A stretch of 64,000 bases of DNA from Eopsaltria australis (Eukaryota > Chordata > Aves > Passeriformes > Petroicidae), in contig JAVTVJ010000343.1 of NCBI GenBank assembly GCA_034509425.1, forward strand, positions 62,001-126,000. The letters are read 5' to 3'. The notes below the pieces were generated by a model that saw only the letters and a program-made list of their open reading frames with translations, did no database searches and was not told where the DNA came from. How positions within the stretch are numbered: the first letter of the stretch is position 1; every line of letters starts with the position of its first letter. The translations under genes were made by a program, and so were the position numbers. Of the stretch, positions 26,260-37,181 are shown piece after piece.

Positions 26260-28697
26260 TAACCTTTGGGCAATTGTTTTAATTTTTTTCCTTTTGCAAG
26301 AGCAATATTCAACTATTTCATTGTCAGAAAGTTTATGATAATCTGGGAAAAGGCAATACTAATTAATTGCTTTTAACTAATGTAATACTACTGAAATCAT
26401 TAGCAAAAGAAATACTTTGTGATTTGAGGCACTTCTGCAAAATTACTAGTAGCTTCTCTTTACTGCAGGCCAAGTAAGAAAATGTTGGACTTTTAATTTC
26501 AGATGTCTGATGTAGTTATGTGTATTTTCTTCCTCTTGAAGGTTCATCCTTGTGTGAATATTTGTACTTACTGTCTTTTAGAGTGGCTAACACAGACTTT
26601 CTAGTTTTGCAGTTTTACATACAGTACAGTTAGGATTCAAGATATGCCATATTTGCAAAAATCCAGTATTACTTTCCCATAAATATAAGAAATCAAACAT
26701 TTCCAGAGCTGAATCTCTAGTGTGTGTGTGTCATCATGCTATTTATATTACTGTGCTCCTGATAACAAATACACAAGCATATGTTTTGTTTCAGATAAGA
26801 ATCAAGTTGATAAATATTTATCTGACTTTCCTTCATGCTTAGGATGAAAACCACACCAGTAAAGAAAAACAAAGCAAAGTTAAATTTTGTGCATATGGTG
26901 CCACTCTTTGCCTACTCAGCCCCTCCCCTGCTCAGGGCAAGGACTGAAGTTATGACAACACTTTGGAGCTCTACTATAGCAAAAACAGAGACATAGATAT
27001 AAATTCTGCCAAAAATAGACATGTAGCTAGTGACCTCATCTGCTGGCCATGACAGCAGCAATGTCTGGCCATAGACTACAAAGATGGTAAGAGTAAAATG
27101 AAGAAAGCACATGAGAAATCAAGTGGAAAATCCTGGAGATTCTAGAGCAGGGGAATGGTGAGAAAACCAATAAATGTTTCAAGCACACCAGGAGCAAGAG
27201 GTCAGTAAGAGACATAGAAATGTCCTTTGAGAAGGAACAAGTAATTTATTGACATAAAACATTTTCTAGGTAGTGCATTATCTCCAAAAATTGGTCCTTT
27301 TATCTATGGAGTAGGATGGGGAGAAGTCAGAAACAGTCAACTATATTCTTAAAAGTATGAAAATGGAGAAAAGTAAAAATTCAAGCTCTGCAAAAGAAGG
27401 AATTAAATATACATCTATTCCAGGAAAATCTAGTGTGCAATACAATATTAAGTATGATAGGAAATCAGTCAACGTCAGTTGGATGTGGAAGTATTTTTTT
27501 AGCATGTAAACTATGAATTTGGAGTCTGAAGACTAAGAGCATGAAAAGAAAAAGTAGCACCTTTCAGTTTCATCAACCAGTGTATTCAGTGTTCTGTGAC
27601 TGTGAGCAAATTCTTCTTTGCTGGTATGCTGTGAGTTAGGACAAGGAAGATCCTCTAGCCTCCATTCTATGTAGTCAACAGCCTGCTTTTTATGAAATCT
27701 GATGTTACTGTTCAAATTACGGATGCTGAGGGATTGACAGATGCTGAATGCTTTTCTTCCACATTTTATGCCATCTTTAAAGCCATCAGGTCTGTGTGTT
27801 TGTGCACATTTTGTTCTTACATGGGTGTGCATATCTTGGCATTACCATAAAGAACTGGAAAAGTTCTGTTTGGGAACAGGAGATGCTCAACAGCAACCTG
27901 ATAGTCTAAACCATCAGTGAATATGTGGGATCCCTCATCTGCCTGATTCAGACCACAGATTTGGGTGTAGGCTTCCTGTCTCCCACATGAGTGTCCGAGG
28001 CTATTAGCTCTGCTATTGCAGGCTTTTTTCCTTCCCCACTGATGGAGGTTTATTCAATGTTTATTATATCTGAATAAAAGAGAAAAATATCTCCAAACTC
28101 CACACTGTCAGCATGCCCCAGTAATGTGCCAAAGGGTCCAGGTTCGTTCCAGTGTGTTTCAGTGTCTGTACACAGTAGCTTCAATATGCTCAGAGCCATA
28201 AAAAACCGTACAATGGATCACTATTTCTAGCAGAGATGTGAAAGGCTGAAGCATTCCAGGGAAGCAGCCCATGCCTGCATCTCTCAGCTCCCACAGCCAT
28301 GTTGTCACACAAGATCAGTCTGAAATTCCTCTTGCTTTGCATGGAACCCCTGCTGAAGACCTGAAAGATCTTCTCTAGAAGCAGTTTAGCTTCACTTTCC
28401 AACCCCTGAACTCAACAGGAACCATAGTCCCAAGAAGTTTGCTATTCATAGTCATATGTAACCAAGGTTTTCTTTGCAATGTGTGCCTACACCCTACAGT
28501 TTTTGGCATTTCTGGGACATTTTCACAGAAAGGTAGGCATCTGATGTTGCATCTGCTTCCTCTGCACCTGTCTGTGCATCCTTTGATATCTATAACTGCC
28601 TGAAAATGAAGGATTTTTCTCCTCTCCTGACAATGCAGCAAATCCTGGTGCAGCAATTATTCCTCTGCATAGCATGGCAGGTACTCACTCGAGCTCA

Positions 28698-28773
28698 GTG
28701 AGAAGTTACCCTTGGTACTTCTCAGTGTGAAGTTACCCTTGGTACTCGGTGAAAAGTTACTCTTGGTACTCAA
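28698..28773. repeat. Three-copy minisatellite
   Basis: A 21-base core, gtgagaagttacccttggtac, occurs at 28698-28718, 28725-28745 and 28749-28769 with two or three substitutions between copies. Unit spacing is 27 and then 24 bases. A partial unit (ggtactca) precedes the first copy at about 28680. It lies in unique DNA. Confidence 0.9.
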
Positions 28774-31700
28774 TGCAAGGACCCTGGCACACAAAGAAGA
28801 GGGAAAGCACTGAAAGCACTCTCAGGGAAAGGCAGCCTAGTTAAATCAAGGCCAGGTGGGAGTTAAAAATGTTGGAGTGGGCAGAACACACACACACAGA
28901 TGGGAAAATGCAGGTACCTCTAGACCAAGAAAAGGTACATGTTATAAATGTGACACATTAAATCCTCACCTAGCATAGTGTGCATTGATAATGAAAAGGT
29001 AATATACACTTAAGTGTGAATCACAGCAGTCATGTCCCACTTTTGCCTCAACTATTAAAGATGGATGAGCTAATTACCACCTAGCTATCTAGCAGAAAGA
29101 TTCACAATATAAAATAGTCTTGTGGAAAACAAAGTCAGCATGGTTCCTGTTTTTAATGCAAGGGAATCAGAGAATTGTAAGTTAGACCATGTGATCAATA
29201 ATTGCAAAAGTGGAATAAAAATACAGCTAGAAAACATGACTATCTGCTTTGAAACTTTCCATGAAAACATCTCACACAAAACTGCAAAGAAAAAAATATT
29301 CAGAGGTTTTTGAGTTGGAGACAATTTTCCAAAAATACTGCAATTTTACAGTAATTTTGCTCATGGAATAACAGAAGTTCAGCAAAAAATATGTTTTTCA
29401 CAAATTTCACTCCCTACTCCATCTCCGTTGATTGCATAAATATGGTGTTTCAAGTACAAAATAGGCACACAACACCATTACCTGATGGCCAAATGCTCTC
29501 ACAGAGGTCACCGCAACCCAGGGGTCACCGAGCAGTCGAAGGCAGGCACAGACTCAGCATCCCTGAGCCAGCTTTGAGCTCAGGCCTGATGCTGATTCCC
29601 ACATTACACTGCCACTCTTGCTGGCTCTGCTCCCTCAGATGCCATGTACCAAATAACTGGATAATATATTAATATTTTCACCTCTATGATTGCTGTGATG
29701 AGGGAGCTTAAGGTTAGTGCACATTTGATTGGACTAGATACCCCACACCCTCCTTGGAATGAATTTGCTAGATCAACTCCTCTGCTGGGATAAATGGTTG
29801 AATCTCCACTGCTGTCAGGGAGACATCACACCAGTGTGCTCCCAGCCATGGCTCTGACACGGAGCTTTGTAACAGCAGCTGCACAGAGATCCAGAAAAGA
29901 GCCTTCCACGGCCTGGGCAGGGGACATTGAGCTGAGTTCATCTCAGTGGGAAGTTTTCCTTTGCATATCTGGTACATATGAAAGAGCCTAGCTACCTGTT
30001 GTTTTTTACACTGAGCATGAAGAGAACTTTATATTGCAAATACAAGGTGTGAGCATCATTCCCTTTGAAGTCGAAGCCAGAACTCTAGACTGTAGGAGCA
30101 GAAGTATCAGGAGCATCATTAGTAACTTTCCCATTTCTTCAGTGCACAGTTGAAAGGCTGCTGTCATGGCAATTTTAAAACATCTCCTTTGAAATAATTT
30201 TAGATACTTTTTTTTGCACTTAACCTTTTTTCAGTTTTTCATCTGCCTTTTTTTTTCAGCTCAAATTGTATAGCATTCCCTTTATTTAAGTTCCTTATAT
30301 TTATTTCCTAATATTTAATTTTGTAACACTGCTCTGGGTTTGGTTTAACAAAGTAAAATCATAGTGTGTAAGAACACTGAGAGTGAGATTACTGGATAGA
30401 TAGGCAGACAGACAGATACTGAGATTTTCTATTTTTATAGCTTAGCAAATCAAAACCTGATTAATTTGTCTTATTTATTTCACACCTCTTGCACCTCTAG
30501 GTCAAGGGAGTAATCTTTTTTTCCCATTTGCTTTGAAGGTGATATCACAGAGCAGTCTGAACATCAGAAATAGAACTGTACCCTAGCAGGTGCCAGCTGA
30601 GAAAAATCTTACACCATTTTTGCAGAAAACAAAGTAAAAATGTTGATAGCTTTAAAATACAGTGGAACTGAACAAGATGTAGGATTCTGAGTGCAGATAA
30701 ACTTTCTGGAGTCAGGCCTATTTATGTGTTAGTAGGAAATGTAGGGAGCCAAGAAGCAATCTGAATCTGTCTGTTCAGTACAGGAAAAACTTCAGTTTTC
30801 AGGTATTCTCATGACAGGAAAAGACAGAGACATGCTTTTGAAACCACCACGTTGTCATCTCAAGTATGGGGGAGGGTGTGTGGGGAACAGGAGATATTTC
30901 TGGTAACCAGGAGTGCTTTTATTTAAAATATGTTATACATTCCAAATGGCTTCAATTATGTGTATGTCAGCAGTAATAAAGTATTTCTTCAGCACTTAAT
31001 ACAAGAAGTTCTTTGTATTTTTTAATCAGAACTGATTTCTGGAAAATACTTCATGGATAGGTAAATGTACAAAAACATACATCTCCCTGTAAATTATTTT
31101 AGTCCAAGGGTGGGTAGGAACAGAAACTTGCAGGAAAGCCCTTCTATCTCTGCCTCTCCATGACTCTGGCTTTTTTCCTGGCTTCTCTGCAGTCTGAGAG
31201 CAGTGGGTGATGCTAAAGAGGACAGCAGAGAAGTCAAAACTTGTTCCACCTTGCTAATGTTCTGGCAGAGCCCATTACAGCCAAGGAAAAACCTGGGCTG
31301 ACCTCCTGCTGCTCTGACTTGCACCAGCACAGAGGAGGGGGCTGGTCTCAGCCTCCCTCACACACACACACTCATAAAGCTTCATGGCATGAAGATGGGA
31401 AGCACCTTGCTCTCATCACAAATTCCCCTTCCAACCTATTTTTCAATGACCATCAAAACCCTCCTTCTTCTTCTAAGAAAGAAGTTCACCCTCTTACAGG
31501 AACAGCTTCTATAATAAGAGAATATTTGATTATTCTTACATACCTCCACCCTGGGATAAAAAGAAGTAAATAAAGAAGTAGTGACAGAAAGACTAGCAAG
31601 TACTAGGCCATGCAGCAAAAGCATCTGTTGACCACAGAAATTAAGGCTGATTGGCAGATCTTTGCCACCTCAGCAGAGTTCTGACAAAAAAATAAACTAA

Positions 31701-33239
31701 ATAATCTGTGTCTCATAACAATAATAGTAATAAAAGTCATGGCAGGGAATTCTGCCTCCACCTATGCAGACCCAGACACAAGCTCCCTGAAGCCATAGCA
31801 CTGCCTCCACCAATACAGCCAGCTTTGAGTCTGCACTAGAAGAAGCAGGTGAGAAAAAAGAGCAGAGATTGCCCCTGATGATCAGCGAAGGGCATGTAGG
31901 GCAAGGGCAGGATTGCAGTACTTCTGCCTAGGGGAACCTCCCCCATGTGGATCTGGACAGGAAAACCAGCATGGAGAAATTAGGCACAGTGACATTAAGG
32001 GTCCATCACAAAGTGACTCCTCTATCCCAGCTTCAGCTCAAGAAGCTGCTTCCCCACAGCTCTGTGGCCCCATGCAGGAGTCCCACTCTTCCTGGGATCA
32101 GAATGGACTGTGAATACAGGGGTCCAATGTGGTTTTTAATGAGAAGTATAAAAGGGTTTTTTTTAATTTACTACAGCATTTTGTTTTTCTAAATTCAGAG
32201 TCCTGTAGGTTTCATATTAGAAGAGATGAGGAAAAAGCCTGAATGAGTAATGCAGCTTTTAATACAAGCATCTGGTCCTGCAGACATGCTGAATGGGAGG
32301 AGGAGGATTTTTCCATTTTAAATAAAGCAATGATTATAAAAACATGACAGGAGTGTGTCTTCATATGGGAAAGCCTGTCACCTTTATTATTTCTGCTGGC
32401 AGCAGTGACTAGATGTACTTTCTGAAACATAAGCCTTTCACTCACAGGCACAGCACTGAAATATTTCTCTCATGAAATGCAAGTAGAAAGCCAGAGGTAG
32501 ATGCAGATTGTATTGGGAGAGGCTGTTAAAATAATCACTCATTTCCACCTTTATTGCTTGTCATAGCAACACACCTTGGGCCAGGGCCTTCCTTTACAGA
32601 GAGAGGCTGTGATCTTTCAGAGCAAAGATTACTTTTCTTTACAGATAAGTACTTAACTAAAACCTTTATTAGGCTATGTTTTGTGCCTTTGAAAGTGATC
32701 TTTTTATTTAATGATTTCTGTGTTCCTTGGTGATATTTCATTATTGAAGGTATGTGAGAAAACCTCTTCACTGTTTTTACTAAATTTCCCTTTCAATAAT
32801 AGTGGCTAAAAGTCCTCAGTCTGGTCTACTGGAAAGAAGAAGACTTTTCAAGTGAGGATAAACAGCACAAAACCCAAACAAAAAAACAAACATGCAAAAC
32901 CAGGAAAAAGAACATCAATTTGTCCTAGAAATGATTGCTGAGAAATTGCAGGGATGGTGAAGGAGGCAGAGAAATTATAATATTCTCAAAAGGAAAACAG
33001 CCAGGGAATGAGGAGACGCATGATTGCACCCATGCCATAGTCCCACAAGATATCCAGTGTGCAGGGAACACAGTAGTGCTGTCAAATCTGGAAGTTGGTT
33101 GGCTCAATTTGACCAATTAATTTGTGATAACTTCACCCAACAGCAAGAATTAGCTTCTGGTGGTTCAGATCATCAGGTATCAGTGAGAAAGGGGACCAGA
33201 CTGGTCCTCTGCAGCTCCCTTCTTTTTGCCTATAGAGGT

Positions 33240-33430
33240 TCTGGGCACCTAAAAAGAGGCATTGCTATGTGCAGGTCTGGGACAGCCCACCCTGCAAAGC
33301 ACAGCCTGTGCTGTGCCAGGGAACAGGAGGCTGCCCAGCTGCTCAGGGATGCAGGATGCCGCCCACCTACGTAGCACCCAGCACACAGGGCTACAGGCAA
33401 GGGAAAGGCACAGCCTCTGCATCTCTGCAA
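33240..33430. other. Local GC-rich island without a gene
   Basis: About 190 bases are clearly richer in G and C than the surrounding sequence. Overlapping open frames of 60-120 codons on both strands follow from that composition. CpG dinucleotides are few, so it does not look like a CpG-island promoter. It could be an old unrecognised repeat. Confidence 0.35.
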
Positions 33431-34552
33431 CTCAAAACACAGAACAGGGTTTCAAAGTAGTTTGCCTTTCTCACTGATGCAGACCTGACTTCAGAATGGC
33501 AGAAATAGTCTTCAAGTAGGGATGGTCTCAGGTGGAGAAGATAACTGGCCTGATTCTATCACTTCTGGGCGTGTCTTCACCCAGAGGGATATTATACAAG
33601 AGGGAAGAGGTGGAGGCTTCTAATTTTTCTGTTATGTTTAGGGGGAAAGTAGCAGCCATAAGCACAATTTGCACAGAAAGTGATTGAATGGTGAATGTAA
33701 AAACAAGAGGAGACCCACGTGTTTGATACATCCCAGGAGGTACAGGCCTGAGGAGTGAAGGTGAGGTTCAGCAGAGGTCCTGGGTCAATGTTTTTGGGCA
33801 GCTGCCTTAATTCCACTGTACTTCTTGGGTGCCCATCTCTTTTATCAGGTTTGCTCCTGCCTGCATTCCCACACCTACAGAGCAGAGGAAAGAGAATGCT
33901 CTGTTTTGAGAAACAAAAGGGAATTTTGAGTGCCATTCTTTGTCCTACTCTCTTTTTTCTGCTGGTATCAGGCATACATTTAACATTCACTCTCCAAAAG
34001 CAAAAAAATCAACTGTCTTGGTGGATACTAAAACTCACTGGTCACTTATAGAAACACAGGTATAATGTGGCTGCAAGGGAATGCAGTGAGAAAAGAACTC
34101 AGTTTTTACTTCTTTGAGGTTTATTTCAGCATCCATTAGGAATCATCTGGAATTATCAAAACTCATTCAGGTCACAGAAAAGACATCATAAAATCACATT
34201 TTCTCTGTGTCATCATACTTTACTTTCAAGATAGCCTGGTTTTGGTCACATTACGATTGGATAAAGTACGGTTATTTTAATGATAATAGATAATATGCCT
34301 AATTGAGTAATACAATCTTCCTGTGCCAGGTTTTCTTTTACCTTTGTAATTTGTTCTGTCACTGTCACTTTCATTATCCCTACTGAGAATCATACACCTT
34401 TCTAAGAATCTGTATAACAGCAAGAGATCCGTGGATATTACCATGAGACAGACAAAAGCAAATATGGAAAGATACTATAATGTCACAGAATGAGAAATGC
34501 TTCCTACAATTCCATATTCCTGCAGCTCTCTGGTACTCAGAATCACAAAATC

Positions 34553-34573
34553 AGTACTCAGGATCTGAGTACT
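34553..34573. repeat. Perfect 9-base inverted repeat
   Basis: agtactcag at 34553-34561 is mirrored by ctgagtact at 34565-34573 with gat between. It sits where the CR1 to its right should carry its last few dozen bases, just after a CR1-like tail string (cagaatcacaaaatca, 34538-34553). The CR1 3' end here is therefore replaced or heavily diverged. Confidence 0.7.
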
Positions 34574-34900
34574 CTGGCACTCAGCACCACAGAGCCGAAA
34601 CATTAACCCTTGCCAAGCCCATCACTAAACCTAAATGCTAAATCTACATGTCTTTTAAATACCACCAGGCATGGTGTCTCAGCCACTTCCCTGGGCAGCC
34701 AGTTGCAATGCTTAATAACCCTTTCAGTGAAGAATGCTATCATGATTTCCAATCTAAACCTTTTCTGACACATCCTAGGGCCATTTCCTCTTGTCTTATC
34801 ACTTGTTACTTGGGAGAAGAGACTGACCCCCACCTGTCTATCACTTCTTTTCAGGCAGTTGTAGAGAGATATGGTCCCCACTGAACCCCCTTTTCTCCAG

Positions 34901-34906
34901 GCTAAA
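34901..34906. repeat. Target-site duplication, left copy
   Basis: gctaaa precedes the LTR. It is also the host CR1 sequence at this point (ccaggctaaacaacccc in an uninterrupted CR1), which shows it is the duplicated target. Confidence 0.93.
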
Positions 34907-35247
34907 TGTCGAAGGGCGGACATGAAAGAATCAGGCACTCAGTCAGGTCACAGAGCCACCAAGGCTGGCAGGAGAGCAGAAGAGAGCCAGCCTCTCTTTA
35001 TTCTTACATTAATACCTTTTCATATACAATCATGGATTGGACAATGAGGTTACCACCTCTCCAATTCCATAGGTGAGAAACCCAGTCCATCAACCTTCTC
35101 CGCCTTTGGGAAAGGAATGACAAACAATACCAAAGGTACAAAACAATCCTTGGCCAGTTAGCAAAACATGGACTATGTTTACATAAAATCTATGAGAACC
35201 TTTGCTACCAAGTATCAACACAGCACACTGTAAAAATCAGGGCGACA
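34907..35247 (-). mobile_element. Solo LTR of an endogenous retrovirus, complete
   Basis: A 341-base insert begins TGTCG and ends CGACA, the TG...CA ends with a 5-base inverted repeat that retroviral integration leaves. It is flanked by a direct copy of gctaaa on each side. On the minus strand it carries, in order, a CCAAT box (35036-35040), a TATA-like tatatg (about 35021-35027) and an AATAAA polyadenylation signal (34997-35002), so transcription would run on the minus strand. There is no primer-binding site, gag, pol or env next to it: the internal region was lost by LTR-LTR recombination. A 6-base duplication fits alpha- or betaretrovirus-like (ERVK-type) integrases; the exact family is not identified. 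Confidence 0.93.
34997..35002 (-). promoter_or_regulatory. AATAAA polyadenylation signal of the solo LTR
   Basis: tttatt on the plus strand is AATAAA on the minus strand, downstream of the CCAAT and TATA-like boxes and about 90 bases from the LTR 3' end. The order fits a U3-R-U5 layout. Confidence 0.75.
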
Positions 35248-35253
35248 GCTAAA
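35248..35253. repeat. Target-site duplication, right copy
   Basis: gctaaa follows the LTR end CGACA, identical to 34901-34906. The identity over all six bases suggests no change at the site since insertion, though six bases say little about age. Confidence 0.93.
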
Positions 35254-35392
35254 CAACCCCAGGTCTCCCAGCTACTTACCATAGGACTTGTGCTCCAGAC
35301 CCTTCCCCAGCTCCTCTGCTCTTCTCTGGACTTGCTCCAGCCCCTCAATGTCTTTCTTGTAGTGACAGGTCCAGAACTGATGCATTTGATAG

Positions 35393-35416
35393 GAAAAAAA
35401 AGGAAAAAAAAAAAAA
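35393..35416. repeat. A-rich run
   Basis: Two A runs (seven or more, then about thirteen) are joined by gg just beyond the split CR1. It is a simple repeat; no retrocopy is recognised to its left on the plus strand beyond the CR1. Confidence 0.8.
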
Positions 35417-35506
35417 GCTACATGTTTACCAAGATTTTAATTTAATTGATAAGCAAAAGTTGTTGGTTTTTTTTAAAATCCATCTGCATGCAGGAGTGAA
35501 CAAACT

Positions 35507-35543
35507 CCTGTACAAAGTACTTTCCTGTACAAAGTACTTTCCT
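35507..35543. repeat. 17-base tandem duplication
   Basis: The unit cctgtacaaagtacttt occurs twice in a row, followed by a diverged partial third copy (ccttacaaag). Each unit includes the inverted half sites gtac...gtac. Confidence 0.85.
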
Positions 35544-36469
35544 TACAAAGCACACAGCAGTGGCAGCATCCAGAAGACCGTACAAGAAATCCATGTTGTA
35601 CAGCCATGCAAGCTCAGTCCTCCTGGAATTAATAATAGTCAGTCTCGAATGGAATATGGATTTTCAGTCCATTCACATCCCTGAGCATTCCTGCACTTTA
35701 CCTACTAAAGATGTCCTTACATTTCCAGCCCAATGTCTGACCCCCCGTTTTCTGTTAACAGTTTTCTAATATAACTGTTCACACATTTTTTCAGGTGCAG
35801 AAACAGGTACTTCTTCATGCTCAATTGTCAAGGAATAAACTCAAAGTTCACTTAAAATATAGGGATGACTTGGAAAGGTTCTTTTCTAATGCAATATCTC
35901 CTTGTTAAATTAAAAACAAATAGGATTGTTAATGCACAGAAAGTGCATGGCATTGTCTTCCCAGTGAACACTTTATTCCAAAATAAATCACAGTATTTTG
36001 AAGCGATCAGCCCACCCTAAAATACTTTTTGGGAAAAAAATCCTAGAATGAAAGCATCACATTCTGGGGCGCAGGAAGAGTAATCTGGGGTTAATCTTGA
36101 CAGTAACGATGGGGCTGCATCAGAAGCATCATTTTGGAAGGGCAAAAGAGTTGTCTCTCAGAAATTATATGCACAGGTTGCTACTCTATACATATGAGGT
36201 AGTTTTGAGCTGGAACATCCTCAGATAAACAAGGAAGCTGGACAAATATTATTTTGAACTCATTCAGCCCAATCTACTTCTTGTGGTCTCCCACATCAGA
36301 ATCATCAGTAAGGCAACAAAGGCACCACACTCAGATTTGCTCAGAGTTAAGGGACCAGTTTCAGAAGGCTGAAATTTAATGTAATAGAGATAAAGACCTC
36401 AGAAGATTACAAGAATTTACAACCTAGAAACAAAAAAACCCAAAACAATGTGGTTTTAAGGTTTGTTTA

Positions 36470-36620
36470 AATTGCCTTTAACGACTCTTCCTTTCAAAGT
36501 GATAAGCCTGAAGTAGCAGTTGCTAATTAGCAGATCAGTGTCATAGCTGATTGTCTTTCCCTGGGACCACAGTGCTAATGACCCTGTGACTTTTCTTGTG
36601 CCAGGAAAATGGGTTTAGAG
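36470..36620. other. Candidate conserved non-coding block
   Basis: A mixed-composition, repeat-free stretch with motifs such as tgctaattagcagatcag and gtgctaatgac. It is flagged for texture only. Confidence 0.22.
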
Positions 36621-37181
36621 AGTCCAGTCAGGACACTGAACATCCAGTTGAGATGAAGAGCCCAACATAGCCTGCTTGTTTTATAAATATCGTGAGTGGG
36701 TTTCTAAAATTCTCCCCATTACTTTTATTTGCAAAAGTAGTTCCACCAAAAGGAGACAAACACAGAAAGAAGTGGGAAGTGTCAGTATCTGAGCAGTATA
36801 TGGTTTGGGAACAGGCCTTTTCTGTATGTGTTATTTATTGAATGAACCAGTTCACTTCCATGTTCAGAGAAAAAAATTTTAAATGATTTAATTCTGTTTA
36901 ATCAATGTTAATCAATAGTAGTCTTGCTTGGTGAAGCTAGAAGACAGTTAACATTCCACACCTCCCACTGCAATTTTATCTTCATACAGATAAAACAAAT
37001 TATCTGTAATGTTCAGCTCCTCCCCCACATTTGAACACCATGGTCTACCTTTGGCAGAAATTAGCTAATTGAAGCAACTAAATTGCTATCAGCAAAATAA
37101 AATTATTATCTCAACAGCTGAGGACAATGTCTAGGTGCTTGCAGCATGACCTGTCCGATATATGTGCTCTGAGATAAGAAG

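Larger units (their letters stand above)
17116..34595. other. Unique AT-rich non-coding DNA
   Basis: No gene is recognised in these 17.5 kb. Open frames reach 157 codons at 25786-26259 and 137 codons at 25899-26312 on the other strand. Neither has a recognisable domain. The stretch holds pyrimidine-rich DNA near 20330-20360, a 12-base repeat at 24651-24684, a three-copy minisatellite at 28698-28773, short CA runs, a moderately GC-rich island at 33240-33430 and a small palindrome at 34553-34573. A repeat-poor AT-rich block at 23225-23570 is listed as a candidate conserved element. Confidence 0.6.
34596..35380 (-). mobile_element. CR1 LINE 3' fragment, split by an LTR
   Basis: A minus-strand CR1 runs through 34596-34906 and resumes at 35254-35380, interrupted by the solo LTR listed next. 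The left part reads on the plus strand as the usual CR1 3' region (gggcagccagttgcaatgct, then cctcttgtcttatcacttgt). The right part continues with the ORF2 C-terminal segment (aggacttgtgctccagaccc, then ctcaatgtctttcttgtagt). The minus-strand translation of the left part keeps readable CR1 pieces such as FRLEIMIAFFTERVIKH. The sequence at the join is continuous once the LTR and one copy of the 6-base duplication are removed. Its extreme 3' end left of 34596 is degraded. Confidence 0.93.
35381..37181. other. Unique AT-rich non-coding DNA
   Basis: No gene or recognised transposon is present. The stretch holds the A-rich run at its left edge, a 17-base tandem duplication at 35507-35543 and a candidate conserved block at 36470-36620. 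Confidence 0.65.

Noticed and set aside
28139..28152. ggttcgttcc as a tRNA or SINE B box
   Set aside because: No A box at the right distance and no cloverleaf can be drawn from the flanks.
33592..33990. Minus-strand 132-codon open frame, overlapped by a plus-strand frame of 98 codons
   Set aside because: The composition is not protein-like over its length and no family is recognised.
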